The notes under the pieces are model-generated. The model did no database searches. It saw nothing but the letters and a program-made list of their open reading frames with translations, and was not told the DNA's origin. From the NCBI GenBank assembly GCA_029779645.1, contig JAKPAC010000005.1, forward strand, positions 62,001 through 126,000: a stretch of DNA of 64,000 nt, read 5' to 3'. A program made the position numbers and the translations under genes. Below are positions 27,587-36,683 of the stretch, piece by piece. Source of the stretch: Actinomycetes bacterium. GTDB taxonomy: Bacteria > Actinomycetota > Actinomycetes > Actinomycetales > Microbacteriaceae. The first letter of the stretch is position 1; every line of letters starts with the position of its first letter.

Positions 27587-28783
27587 ATGACATTCACCCT
27601 CGGGGTTGTCGGGGCCGGGCAGTTCGGCGGGCAGTTCGCCGCACTGTTCAACAGCCATCCAGCCATCTCGCGCGTGTACGTCACCGACCTGGTCGCCACG
27701 CGGGCGAGCGAGCTCGCGCACGGTGCGAAGCTCGCCGGCGCGCACGAGTCGTTCGAGACCATGCTCGCGGATCCCGCGATCGACGCCGTCGCGATCTTCA
27801 CCCAGCGCTGGAGCCACGGCCCCCTCGTCGTCCAGGCGCTGCGCGCCGGCAAGCACGTCTACAGCGCGGTGCCCATGGCGATCACCGCCGACGAGATCGC
27901 GGCCATCATCGACGCGGTGCGCGAGACCGGGCTGGTCTACATGATGGGCGAGACGAGCTACTACAACCCGGCAGCGGTGCTCGGTCGAGCCAAGCTCGAG
28001 GCGGGCGAGTTCGGCCGGCTCTTCTATGCCGAGGGCGACTACGTGCACGACATGGACCTCGGCTTCTACGAGGCCTACCAGTACAGCGGCGGGGCCGACT
28101 GGCGCCGCACCGCCAGCTATCCGCCACTGCTGTACCCGACGCACTCCATCGGCGGAGTGCTCAGCGTGTGGCCGACGTTCGCCCGACACGTGACCGCCGT
28201 GGGCATGGTCGACGATCGCGGCGACGGCGTGTTCGACCGCTCGGTGAGCATGTTCGACAACGACTTCAGCAATGCCACCGCCTTCTTCGAGCTCGACGGC
28301 GGCGGATCGATGCGCACCAACGAGTTTCGCCGGGTGGGGTATCCGTCGTTCATCCGCGAATCGCGCTTTCGCTATTTCGGCACCGATGCCAGCTTCGAGC
28401 AGGTCGCGACGGGCGCCTGGTGGTACACGCGCGAGGGCGCCGAGGACGTCTCGTCGCTGATCGCGACGTCATCCTCGCTCTCGGTCGACGATCCGCGGCT
28501 GGCGCACATCGACCCGGCGCTTCGCCCGGCATTCGTCGCGGGCTATGCACAGGTGCACGACCCGTCGCGGATCCCGCCGACGCTTCGCGCGCTGCCGAAC
28601 GGGCACGAGGGCAGCCACCATTACCTCGTCGACGACTTCGCACGCGCGGTCGAAGGCACCGCGCCGACGCCGATCGACGCCTGGCGCTCGGCGCGGTTCA
28701 CGCTGCCCGGCATCGTCGCGCACGAGTCGGCTCGCCGTGGCGGCGAACGGCTCGCCATCCCCGACTTCGGAGCGGACGCATGA
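27587..28783 (+). CDS. Gfo/Idh/MocA family oxidoreductase
   Basis: 398 residues. N-terminal NAD(P)-binding fold LGVVGAGQFGGQFAALF, followed by KHVYSAVPMAITADEI, the position of the family's EKP-like motif (here SAVPM). The C-terminal part has a HSIGGVLSVWP stretch in which His is a candidate catalytic residue. GAGAGGAA precedes the ATG. It is divergent from the sugar-uptake operon and coupled to the LacI gene (ATGA overlap), so it probably acts on the imported sugar or a derivative. Substrate unknown. Confidence 0.85.
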   Translation: MTFTLGVVGAGQFGGQFAALFNSHPAISRVYVTDLVATRASELAHGAKLAGAHESFETMLADPAIDAVAIFTQRWSHGPLVVQALRAGKHVYSAVPMAITADEIAAIIDAVRETGLVYMMGETSYYNPAAVLGRAKLEAGEFGRLFYAEGDYVHDMDLGFYEAYQYSGGADWRRTASYPPLLYPTHSIGGVLSVWPTFARHVTAVGMVDDRGDGVFDRSVSMFDNDFSNATAFFELDGGGSMRTNEFRRVGYPSFIRESRFRYFGTDASFEQVATGAWWYTREGAEDVSSLIATSSSLSVDDPRLAHIDPALRPAFVAGYAQVHDPSRIPPTLRALPNGHEGSHHYLVDDFARAVEGTAPTPIDAWRSARFTLPGIVAHESARRGGERLAIPDFGADA

Positions 28784-29805
28784 GCGGGGCAGGCATGAGC
28801 GAGCCGTCCGTCGGCGGCGCGGAGGCCCCGAGGCGGCGCGTGACCCGCGACGACGTCGCCCGATTGGCGGGCGTGAGCAGCGCGGTGGTCTCGTACGTGC
28901 TCAACGGCACGCCGAAGCCGGTCGCCGCCGCGACGCGGCAGAAGGTGCTCGACGCCGTCGAGCTGCTCGGATACCAGCCGAACCAGACCGCGCGGGCCCT
29001 GAGCCTCGGCCGCAGCAATGTGATCGGACTCGTGATCTCGGACCCGAGGAATCCATACTTCGCCGAGCTCGCGCTCGAGATCGACAATGCCGCCCGCGCG
29101 GAGGGCCGCACGGTCATGGTGCTGAACTCGCTCGCGCGCCGCGGCGGCGGGAGCATGCACATCGCCGGGCTCAGCCAGCAGCAGCTCGAGGGCATCATCA
29201 TCGCCGACACGCTCAGCGAGGCGGAGTCGGAGACCGTGCGCTCGCTCAGCGTCCCCGTGGTGCTGATCAACCAGTTCTTCGCGAACAAGGGCTTCGCATC
29301 CATCGGCGTCGACCACTTCGGCGGCGCGTATATGGCAGTGCGCCACCTCATCGACCTCGGGCACAGGCGCATCGCGTTCATCGGCGGGAATCCCGGGATC
29401 GACCCGCGCGAGGAGGGGTGGGCGAGCGCCGTGCGCGACGCCGGCCTCGAGCCGGGGCCGGCGTTTCACGTGCCCTTCGAGCTCGAGGGCGGGTACCAGG
29501 CCGGCCTCGCCCTCGCCGACGACGCCTCCGGGGTCACCGCCGCGTTCGTCGCGTCGGAGCAGCAGGCGCTCGCGGCGCTCTCGGCCCTGCAGGAGCGCGG
29601 CTTCGCGATCCCCGGCGACATCGCCATCGTCGCGTTCGACGGCACGACATGCGCGGCGTATCTGTGGCCGCCGCTGTCGACGGTGGCCCAGCCGCTTCGG
29701 GCGATGGCCGACGACGCCGTGCGACGGATCGTCACGAACACCGCGCACGAGGACTACACGAGCTACCCGATGAGCCTCGTGGTGCGGGCGTCGTCAGGCG
29801 GCTGA
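28780..29805 (+). CDS. LacI-family transcriptional repressor
   Basis: 341 residues. The LacI headpiece is clear: VTRDDVARLAGVSSAVVSYV, then LNGTPKPVAAATRQKVLDA, followed by a periplasmic-binding-protein-like sensor (VIGLVISDPRNPYFAELALE). It starts in the stop of the oxidoreductase gene (ATGA); ATG at 28795 is an alternative. It probably represses the divergent uptake operon and its own unit. The 3' end overlaps the convergent DMT transporter gene by 12 nt. Confidence 0.88.
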   Translation: MSGAGMSEPSVGGAEAPRRRVTRDDVARLAGVSSAVVSYVLNGTPKPVAAATRQKVLDAVELLGYQPNQTARALSLGRSNVIGLVISDPRNPYFAELALEIDNAARAEGRTVMVLNSLARRGGGSMHIAGLSQQQLEGIIIADTLSEAESETVRSLSVPVVLINQFFANKGFASIGVDHFGGAYMAVRHLIDLGHRRIAFIGGNPGIDPREEGWASAVRDAGLEPGPAFHVPFELEGGYQAGLALADDASGVTAAFVASEQQALAALSALQERGFAIPGDIAIVAFDGTTCAAYLWPPLSTVAQPLRAMADDAVRRIVTNTAHEDYTSYPMSLVVRASSGG

Positions 29806-30777
29806 GGGACCCCCGCCGCGCTCGATCGGCAGCTCGCGGCTGTCGTGCACGACCTGCGGGTGATGACGCGCCAGCTGCACGACGCCCCACACCGCCACGG
29901 CCCCGGCGACGATGAATCCGATGAACGCCCACAGCGGCGCGGTGGCGGCCTCGCCGAGCACGAGGAGCCCGATCAGCACCGCGACGATCGGATCGACGAC
30001 CGTGAGGCCGGCGATCACCAGGTCGGGCGGACCCGAGGCGTAGGCGGTCTGCACGAAGTAGGCACCCACGCCGGTGGCCGCGAGCAGCGCGAGCAGGCAG
30101 ATGAGCGTGAGCCACTCGAACTGGCCCGCCTGCAGACGCTTGATGACCACCTTGGCGAGCGTGGCCACGAATCCGTAGACGACGCCGGCGGCCATGATGT
30201 AGAACAGCGCGCCCATCTTCTTGCGCAGCCAGATCCACATGGCCGCGAACACCACGATCAGGATCGCGAGCAGGGCGAGGATGATGATCAGGTCGCGCTG
30301 CGTCACGTTGCGCTCGGTGGCGAAGATCGCCGCGATGAGCACGAAGACGAAGATGCCGCCCACGCAGGCGACGATCGCGATGGCCGACCGCCGGGTCGGC
30401 GCGTGCCCGCTGATCCGAGCGTTCAGCAGCGTCGTGATCACGAGCGAGACGGCGCCGAGCGGCTGCACCACGATCAGCGGGGCGACCGAGAGCGCACCGA
30501 GCTGGCACACGATCGCGAGGATCAGCATCACCGTGCCGACCACCCACGACGGGCGCGAGAGCAGGCGAAACATCTGACCCCCGGTGAGCCCCTTTGCGGC
30601 CGCCTGCCCGCTCAGCCGCTCCACCTTCGTCACTCCGCGATGCTGGTACTGCGCACCGAATGACATGAATACCGCGCCCGCGAGCGCGAGCGGGATGCCG
30701 AGCAGCAGTCCGGGGTTCTGAAAGGCACCCACGAGCTGGTCTCCGACGTCTCCACCGAACGCAAGGCTCCACATCAC
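29794..30777 (-). CDS. DMT-family transporter
   Basis: 327 residues with about nine hydrophobic segments. The arrangement is that of EamA/NIPA-like drug-metabolite transporters, for example ALSVAPLIVVQPLGAVSLVI and VIAGLTVVDPIVAVLIGLLV. Substrate unknown. The message may be leaderless: TAATGT lies 6 nt before the GTG at 30777. The next codon is an ATG with GGAG 4 nt upstream, the alternative start. Divergent from def, convergent with lacI. Confidence 0.78.
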   Translation of the reverse strand: MMWSLAFGGDVGDQLVGAFQNPGLLLGIPLALAGAVFMSFGAQYQHRGVTKVERLSGQAAAKGLTGGQMFRLLSRPSWVVGTVMLILAIVCQLGALSVAPLIVVQPLGAVSLVITTLLNARISGHAPTRRSAIAIVACVGGIFVFVLIAAIFATERNVTQRDLIIILALLAILIVVFAAMWIWLRKKMGALFYIMAAGVVYGFVATLAKVVIKRLQAGQFEWLTLICLLALLAATGVGAYFVQTAYASGPPDLVIAGLTVVDPIVAVLIGLLVLGEAATAPLWAFIGFIVAGAVAVWGVVQLARHHPQVVHDSRELPIERGGGPSAA

Positions 30778-30783
30778 GCTCCG

Positions 30784-30813
30784 ACATTACCGGGCGCCTT
30801 CCGCGGCTAGGGT
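30784..30813. promoter_or_regulatory. divergent leaderless promoters for DMT gene and def
   Basis: The two genes are 42 bp apart. TAATGT (minus strand, 30784-30789) lies 6 nt before the DMT GTG, and TAGGGT (plus, 30808-30813) lies 6 nt before the def GTG. Each -10 occupies roughly the place where the other promoter's -35 would be. Confidence 0.5.
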
Positions 30814-30819
30814 TAAGGC

Positions 30820-31386
30820 GTGGCAGTTCTTCCGATTCGCATCATGGGCGACCCCGTGCTTCACGCACCGGCGGACGCCGTCGAGACCATCACCGACGAG
30901 ATCCGAACGCTCGTCGCCGACATGTTCGAGACGATGGATGCCGCGCCCGGCGTCGGCCTCGCCGCGCCGCAGGTGGGTGTCGGGCTGCGGATCTACACCT
31001 ACGCCTACGTCGATGATGACGACGCGCCCTGGCGCGGCGTGATCATCAACCCCGAGCTGTGGATGATCCCGCTCGACCCGGGCGCACCCGACGAGGACGA
31101 GGAGTCCGAGGGGTGCCTGTCGTTCCCCGGCGAGCGATTCCCGCTGCGCCGCTCGAGCCGCGTGCGCGTCACCGGCATCGACCTCGACGGCGCGCCCGTC
31201 TCGATCGATGTCGACGGCTGGCGGGCCCGCATCATGCAGCACGAGTTCGACCACCTCGACGGCATCATCTACGTCGATCGCCTCGACGATCGCGACTGGA
31301 AGACAGCGCAGAAGATCATCAAGAAGCGCGGCTGGGGCCGCCCGGGCAGCCAGTGGATGCCCGGCGTCGACCACCTCGAGGACTGA
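30820..31386 (+). CDS. def: peptide deformylase
   Basis: 188 residues. It removes the formyl group from nascent proteins. All three metal motifs are present: GVGLAAPQVG, EGCLSFPG and QHEFDHLDG. The GTG start directly follows a -10 with a 6-nt spacer, implying a leaderless message. Convergent with the SulP gene, 17 nt away. Confidence 0.95.
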   Translation: MAVLPIRIMGDPVLHAPADAVETITDEIRTLVADMFETMDAAPGVGLAAPQVGVGLRIYTYAYVDDDDAPWRGVIINPELWMIPLDPGAPDEDEESEGCLSFPGERFPLRRSSRVRVTGIDLDGAPVSIDVDGWRARIMQHEFDHLDGIIYVDRLDDRDWKTAQKIIKKRGWGRPGSQWMPGVDHLED

Positions 31387-31403
31387 CGCTCCGCTCCCCC
31401 GGC

Positions 31404-33074
31404 TCAGCCGGCGGCGAGCCGCCTGACGTGGTCGCGCGCGTGCTCGACGGCGGCATCGAGCTCGCTGAACAGGTGCCGCTGGTCGCGAAGCGAGGCGAGC
31501 ACCCCGACGGTGCGGAACAGTCCCTCGTGCGCCGGCTGCACGCCCTTGATGAGCACCGTGATGCCGCGCCGCTCGAGCGCGAGCACGATGTCGGCGAGGA
31601 TGTGCGCGCCCGTCGCGTCGACGTGCTCGAGCTGCGACATCCGCAGAATCACGACGGTCGCGCCGCGCACCTTGGTGACCTCCTCGAAGACGCGATCGGC
31701 CGTCGCGAACATGAGCGGGCCGTCGAAGCGCACGATGGCGATCTGCTCGTCGCCAGGCGCAGCCTCGCCCGCGATCGTCTCCTGGCGCACATCGGCCCGC
31801 CGTGAGAGCTGACGGATCGCCACGAGCCCGGCGAATGCCACGCCGATCAGCACCGCGACGATCAGGTCGACCGACACGGTCACGATCGCGGTGACCACGA
31901 ACGCCGTGGCGTCCGCGCGCGTCGAGCGCAGGATCGACCGCACGGTCGCCCGGTGCACCATGCGCCACGCCGTGAGCATCAGCACGCCGGCGAGGGCCGC
32001 GAGCGGGATCATCCCGACGGGCCCGGCGAACAGCAGCACCACGAGCAGGAGCACGACCGCGTGCAGGATCGACGCGAGACGCGTCCGCCCGCCCGAGCGC
32101 ACATTCACCGCGGTGCGTGCGATCGCCCCCGTCGCGGGCATCCCGCCGAACAGCCCTGAGCCGATCGACGCGAGCCCCTGTCCCACGAGCTCGCGGTCGG
32201 CGTCGTACGGCCCGGTCGCGTCGAGTGACGAGGCCACGCGCGCCGACAGCAGCGACTCGATCGCCGCGAGCGCGGCGACCGTGATCGCCGGCCCGACGAG
32301 GCCGGGGAGCATGCCCGGGTCGATGGTCGGGATGCTCGGCATCGGCAGCGAGTTCGGGAGCACGCCGATCACGGCGAGCGGGTTCGAGAGCAGCAGCGAC
32401 AGCACCGTGACCACCAGGATCCCCACGAGCGAGCCCGGGATTGCGGGGTGGATGCGCTGTGAGAGCTGCATGCACGCGATCACGATGAGCGCGGCACCCG
32501 CCGCCCACGCGAGGTACGACCAGTCCGCCGCCGCGACCGCCTCGACCGCCGCGACGACGGCGTTCGCGCTGGTCGTCGATGGATCGAGCGGCTCCGGCGA
32601 CGTGAGCGACGGCACCTGCTGCATGAAGATGATCACCGCGATGCCGAGGGTGAAGCCCTCGATCACGGGCCACGGGATGAAGCTCACCGATCTGCCGAGC
32701 CGCAGCAGCCCGGCGAGGAGCACGAGGGCCCCCGCCATCAGGCTCACCACGGCGATCGCCGCCACGCCGTGCATCGCCACGATGGGCAGGAGCACGACGA
32801 CCATCGCGCCCGTCGGACCAGAGACCTGCACGTTCGAGCCGCCGAAGATCGCGGCGATCAGCCCCGCCACGATCGCGGTGATCAGCCCAGCCTCCGCGCC
32901 GACACCCGAGCTCACGCCGAACCCGAGGGCGAGCGGCAGCGCCACGATCCCCACGGTGACGCCGCCGACCAGATCGCCGCGCCAGGTTCGCGGCACGTCG
33001 CGGTAGTCGCGGATCGACGGCAGGAGGGTGCGCAGGAAGGCGCCGACCCGCACGCGCTCGCGGGTGGGCATCAT
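31404..33074 (-). CDS. SulP-family anion transporter with STAS domain
   Basis: 556 residues. An N-terminal SulP permease with many membrane segments (DLVGGVTVGIVALPLALGFG, GSNVQVSGPTGAMVVVL, FGGMPATGAIARTAVN) is followed by a C-terminal STAS domain (about 440-545; VVILRMSQLEHVDATGAHIL). Transported ion could be sulfate, bicarbonate or another anion. The ATG overlaps the ArsR stop (ATGA), so transporter and regulator are coupled. Confidence 0.9.
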   Translation of the reverse strand: MMPTRERVRVGAFLRTLLPSIRDYRDVPRTWRGDLVGGVTVGIVALPLALGFGVSSGVGAEAGLITAIVAGLIAAIFGGSNVQVSGPTGAMVVVLLPIVAMHGVAAIAVVSLMAGALVLLAGLLRLGRSVSFIPWPVIEGFTLGIAVIIFMQQVPSLTSPEPLDPSTTSANAVVAAVEAVAAADWSYLAWAAGAALIVIACMQLSQRIHPAIPGSLVGILVVTVLSLLLSNPLAVIGVLPNSLPMPSIPTIDPGMLPGLVGPAITVAALAAIESLLSARVASSLDATGPYDADRELVGQGLASIGSGLFGGMPATGAIARTAVNVRSGGRTRLASILHAVVLLLVVLLFAGPVGMIPLAALAGVLMLTAWRMVHRATVRSILRSTRADATAFVVTAIVTVSVDLIVAVLIGVAFAGLVAIRQLSRRADVRQETIAGEAAPGDEQIAIVRFDGPLMFATADRVFEEVTKVRGATVVILRMSQLEHVDATGAHILADIVLALERRGITVLIKGVQPAHEGLFRTVGVLASLRDQRHLFSELDAAVEHARDHVRRLAAG

Positions 33075-33439
33075 GCCTCGGCGCCCTGCAGTGCCGGGAG
33101 CCCCTCGGTCTGCTCGAGGTGCGCGCTGTCGGCGCGCAGCAGGTCGAGCAGGAGCGCGCGGGCGACCGCGAGCATCTGGGCGATCGCGGGATTCGCGAGC
33201 CGGTAGTAGACGTGGCTCCCCTGTCGTCGCGAGAGCACGAGCCGGTGCCGCCGCAGCACCGACAGGTGCTGCGAGAGATGGGATGGCTCGAGTCCGGTCT
33301 CGACCTGAAGCTGCGCGACGCTCAGCTCGGGGCTCGCCGAGAGCAGCTCGAGCACGCGGATGCGAAACGGATGGGCCAGCCCCTTGAAGAGGTTGGCCTT
33401 GACTTCGTAGAGCGGTCGCTGTGCATCATCGATCGACAT
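33071..33439 (-). CDS. ArsR-family transcriptional regulator
   Basis: 122-residue winged-helix regulator: GLAHPFRIRVLELLSASPEL, LEPSHLSQHLSVLRRHRLVL, GSHVYYRLANP. It contains no cysteine, so the classic thiolate metal site of ArsR/SmtB proteins is absent. It is translationally coupled to the SulP transporter, which it probably controls. A 22-bp dyad overlaps its own start codon. Confidence 0.88.
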   Translation of the reverse strand: MSIDDAQRPLYEVKANLFKGLAHPFRIRVLELLSASPELSVAQLQVETGLEPSHLSQHLSVLRRHRLVLSRRQGSHVYYRLANPAIAQMLAVARALLLDLLRADSAHLEQTEGLPALQGAEA

Positions 33440-33456
33440 GATGGATTCATCATGTC
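33435..33456. promoter_or_regulatory. ArsR operator
   Basis: Perfect inverted repeat GACATGATG-GATT-CATCATGTC. The left arm covers the ArsR start codon (33437-33439). Size and symmetry suit a dimeric ArsR protein; binding would block its own promoter or message start. Confidence 0.65.
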
Positions 33457-33600
33457 ATAGGATCGCCCGGGCTCGCGCCGCCCGATCGCGCGCCGGCGCG
33501 GCACTCGGGTGCGCCTGCACGGCGCACGGCCGCCGATTTAGCAACTCGTGCCGGTCTTTGATAGCATCGTTGAGTTGCCAGGCGCAGGCCCGGCGATGAT

Positions 33601-33672
33601 CCTCGGTAGCTCAATGGCAGAGCAATCGGCTGTTAACCGATAGGTTCTTGGTTCGAGTCCAAGCCGGGGAGC
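33601..33672 (+). tRNA. tRNA-Asn (anticodon GTT)
   Basis: 72-nt cloverleaf: acceptor TCCTCGG paired with CCGGGGA, D arm TAGCTCAATGGCAGAGC, anticodon loop CTGTTAA with GTT, T arm GGTTCGAGTCC, discriminator G. No CCA is encoded. Confidence 0.95.
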
Positions 33673-33707
33673 GAGAATCCCGCGTTATCTACCGCGGCTC
33701 TCAAATA

Positions 33708-33736
33708 AAGGCCAGGGCTTCCACCCCTGGCCTTTC
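33708..33736 (+). terminator. terminator after tRNA-Asn
   Basis: Hairpin with 11-bp arms AAAGGCCAGGG and CCCTGGCCTTT and a 7-nt loop, about 35 nt after the tRNA. The weak T run and A-rich other side could let it serve the convergent ABC ATPase gene as well. Confidence 0.8.
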
Positions 33737-33821
33737 TCGTTCCATCGCGGCGTGCCCGGCCCTTGCGGCGCCCGATCATCGCGCCGTCCGATCATCGCGC
33801 CGTCCCCGGTGCCAGCCCCGC

Positions 33822-34607
33822 TCAGCGCGCCAGCAGCGTCGGGTCGGCGTCGACAGACGGCGACCACCGCACCGCGTCGCGTGGGCCCTGCGCGACGACC
33901 ATGCCGTGCCGCAGCACGAGGACCGCGGCATCCAGCGCGTGCACGAGATCCGCGTCGTTCGTCACCAGCAGGCTCGCCATGCCGTACTCGTCGCGACGGC
34001 GCTGCAGCGCGGCGATGACCGCGCCGCGCACCTCGATGTCGAGCGCCGCGAGCGGCTCGTCGCCGATGAAGAGCCTGGGCCCCAGCACGAGCGCGCGGGC
34101 GATCGCGACCCGCTGACGCATCCCGGCGCTGAGCTCGTATGGAAACTTGGCGGCGGCCCCGAGCGGCAGCTGCATCTCGTCGAGCAGGGTGGCGACCCGC
34201 AGCGCGAGGGCGCGGTGGTTCAGTCTTCGATCACGGCTCGTGAGCGGCTCGGCGATGAGCTCGCCGACCGTCAGCGTGGGAGCGAGCAGGGCGCCGTCGC
34301 TCTGCGACAGGTACCCGACGTGGAAGGTGAGCGTGCGTCGCTGGATGCGCGAGAGCCTGCGCACCGGGAGGTCGAGCACCCAGGCCTCGCCGCCGAGGAT
34401 CGGCATGACCGGTTTGACCCCCGCGAGCGCGGCGGCAAGCGTCGACTTTCCGGCGCCCGTCGGGCCCATCACCGCGAGGGACGCCCCGTAGGGCAGGTCG
34501 AATGACACGCCGTCGACCGCGCGCTCGGCTGCGTCGCGCCCGGCCGGGTGCCCCACGCTGAGGTCGCGCGCGAGCACCGCCAGCTGGGTGTCGCGCGCTC
34601 GGGCCAT
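33822..34607 (-). CDS. ABC transporter ATP-binding protein
   Basis: 261 residues. Walker A GPTGAGKST, Q-loop LSQSDGALL, signature LSAGMRQRVAIARA, Walker B RLFIGDEPLAALD and switch His region LLVTNDADLVHA, where Asn-Asp stands in place of the usual His. The signature resembles peptide importers. No permease is adjacent, so its partner is unknown. ATG at 34607 follows dnaG by 62 nt with no good ribosome site. Confidence 0.8.
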   Translation of the reverse strand: MARARDTQLAVLARDLSVGHPAGRDAAERAVDGVSFDLPYGASLAVMGPTGAGKSTLAAALAGVKPVMPILGGEAWVLDLPVRRLSRIQRRTLTFHVGYLSQSDGALLAPTLTVGELIAEPLTSRDRRLNHRALALRVATLLDEMQLPLGAAAKFPYELSAGMRQRVAIARALVLGPRLFIGDEPLAALDIEVRGAVIAALQRRRDEYGMASLLVTNDADLVHALDAAVLVLRHGMVVAQGPRDAVRWSPSVDADPTLLAR

Positions 34608-34669
34608 GATGCCATCATGGCCCGCCGATCGCGGCGATGCCAGCCGGAGGCGAATCTCGCGCTCTGCGC

Positions 34670-36673
34670 TCAGTCCTCGGCGGTGAGGGCGCGACGCTCG
34701 AGCTCGATGTCGCGCAGCCGCAGCTGCACCTCGCGCCACTGCTCCGAGCCCTCCGGCAGCCGCTGGGAGGTGCCCCGCAGCGCGGCCTTCTCGGCATCGA
34801 GCGCGCGGGTGAGCACCCGGATCGCGATCGACGAAGCCGAGGCGACCGCGCCGGCCTCGTCCCGCGCCGGGAATGGCTCGGCGAGCAGCTCGGCAGCGAG
34901 CCCGCGATAGGGCTCGCGAACGCCCTCGATCGCCATCGCCGCCCAGCCGTGCCGGGCCGCATGGACGGTCGCGGGCGCGATCGCCGCGCGCACGGACTCG
35001 AGCGCGGGGTGGCGGAACGGGACCTCGACGGCGCGGGCGAGCAGCTCGTCGCGGATCGCGTGCCCGTACTGGAGGTACGCCATGAGCGCTTCGCGCTCCA
35101 GCCGGGTGTCGCCATCGCGCGGCAGCGTCGCGAGCGTGACCGCCAGCGGCGGTGCCTGGCCGTCCCCGGGTGCGCCGTCGTGGCCCGCGCCGGGGTATGC
35201 CCCGGCGCCGCCGCCGCGAGGGGCATCCGCCCGCGCACCGGCACCGTGCGCGCCGCCCGACGAACCGTCGCCGGCGACGGGCGCGGCGCCCCCGCGTGCA
35301 CCCGCCGGGCCTGCGACCCCAGCGCCCGCCCCGCGGGCGGCGCTGGCACCGCCCGCGCGCCGCGCGGCCTGCGTCACGACCGCGCGCACCTCGCCGAGCT
35401 CGAGACCGAGCTTTCGCGCGAGCACGCGCGTGTACCCAGGCCGGATCGCGGGATCCCGAATCTCGGCGACGATCGGCGCGGCCGCGCTGAGCGCGCCGGC
35501 GCGCCCCTCGACGGTCGACAGGTCGAAGCGCTGCAGGGCCTGGTCGATGGCGAACTCGAACATCGGGCTCTTGGCATCCATCAGCGCGCGCACCGCGCCG
35601 TCGCCGCGCTGCAGTCGCAGGTCGCAGGGGTCGAGCCCCTCGGGCGGCACCGCGACGTACGTCTGCGCCGCGAAGCGCTTCTCGTCGGCGAACGCCCGCA
35701 GCGCCGCCTTCTGCCCCGCGGCGTCCGGGTCGAACGTGAAGATCACCTCGCCCGCGGCGGTGTCGTCGCCCATCACCCGGCGCAGCACGCTGATGTGGTC
35801 GCTGCCGAACGCCGTGCCGCAGGTCGCCACGGCGGTGGTCACCCCGGCGAGGTGGCACGCCATCACGTCGGTGTATCCCTCGACGACCACGACCTTCTGC
35901 TGGCGCGAGATGTCGCGCTTGGCCAGATCGAGCCCGTACAGCACCCGCGCCTTGTGGTAGATCGGGGTCTCCGGGGTGTTCAGGTACTTCGGGCCCTTGT
36001 CGTCGTCGAACAGGCGCCGCGCCCCGAAGCCGATGGTCTGCCCCGTGACGTCCCGGATCGGCCAGACGAGCCGCCCGCGGAAGCGGTCGTACACGCCACG
36101 CTGCCCCGTCGAGACCAGGCCCGCCGCGGCGAGCTCGTCACGACTGAAGCCCTGGGCCACGAGCGCGTTCAGCATCCCGTCCCACCCCTTGGGCGCGAAG
36201 CCGATGCCGAAGTGTGCGGCCGCCGCCGCGTCGAAGCCGCGCTCGCCCAGAAACCGGCGACCCGCGTCGGCGTCCGGCAGCCGCAGCTGGGCGGCGAAGA
36301 ACTCGGCGGCCGCGGCATTGGCCTTGTACAGCCGCGCGCGGCTGTTCGTCTCGGGAGCCGCTCCCCCATCCTCGTAGTGCAGCGTATAGCCGATCCGGCC
36401 GGCGAGCCGCTCGACCGCCTCGGTGAACGTGACGTGATCCATCGCGCGCAGGAACGAGTAGACGTCACCCGACTCGCCGCAGCCGAAGCAGTGATAGAAG
36501 CCGGCCTGCGGCCGCACGTTGAAACTCGGCGATCGCTCGTCGTGGAACGGGCACAGGCCCTTCATCGAGCCCACGCCCGCAGACTTCAGCGCGACCCGCT
36601 CGCCGATGATGTCGGCGATGTTCGTGCGCGACTTGACCTCTTCGACATCCGCCTGCCGTATGCGCCCAGCCAT
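34670..36673 (-). CDS. dnaG: DNA primase
   Basis: 667 residues. It makes RNA primers at the replication fork. N-terminal zinc-binding domain CPFHDERSPSFNV and HCFGCGESGDVY; TOPRIM region VVVVEGYTDVMACHLAG with downstream FDPDAAG; a Gly/Ala-rich linker (about 430-520) joins the C-terminal helicase-binding domain. TAGGCT lies 7 nt before the ATG and overlaps the dgt stop, so a leaderless promoter may supplement read-through from dgt. Confidence 0.95.
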   Translation of the reverse strand: MAGRIRQADVEEVKSRTNIADIIGERVALKSAGVGSMKGLCPFHDERSPSFNVRPQAGFYHCFGCGESGDVYSFLRAMDHVTFTEAVERLAGRIGYTLHYEDGGAAPETNSRARLYKANAAAAEFFAAQLRLPDADAGRRFLGERGFDAAAAAHFGIGFAPKGWDGMLNALVAQGFSRDELAAAGLVSTGQRGVYDRFRGRLVWPIRDVTGQTIGFGARRLFDDDKGPKYLNTPETPIYHKARVLYGLDLAKRDISRQQKVVVVEGYTDVMACHLAGVTTAVATCGTAFGSDHISVLRRVMGDDTAAGEVIFTFDPDAAGQKAALRAFADEKRFAAQTYVAVPPEGLDPCDLRLQRGDGAVRALMDAKSPMFEFAIDQALQRFDLSTVEGRAGALSAAAPIVAEIRDPAIRPGYTRVLARKLGLELGEVRAVVTQAARRAGGASAARGAGAGVAGPAGARGGAAPVAGDGSSGGAHGAGARADAPRGGGAGAYPGAGHDGAPGDGQAPPLAVTLATLPRDGDTRLEREALMAYLQYGHAIRDELLARAVEVPFRHPALESVRAAIAPATVHAARHGWAAMAIEGVREPYRGLAAELLAEPFPARDEAGAVASASSIAIRVLTRALDAEKAALRGTSQRLPEGSEQWREVQLRLRDIELERRALTAED

Positions 36674-36683
36674 GCGTGCCAGC

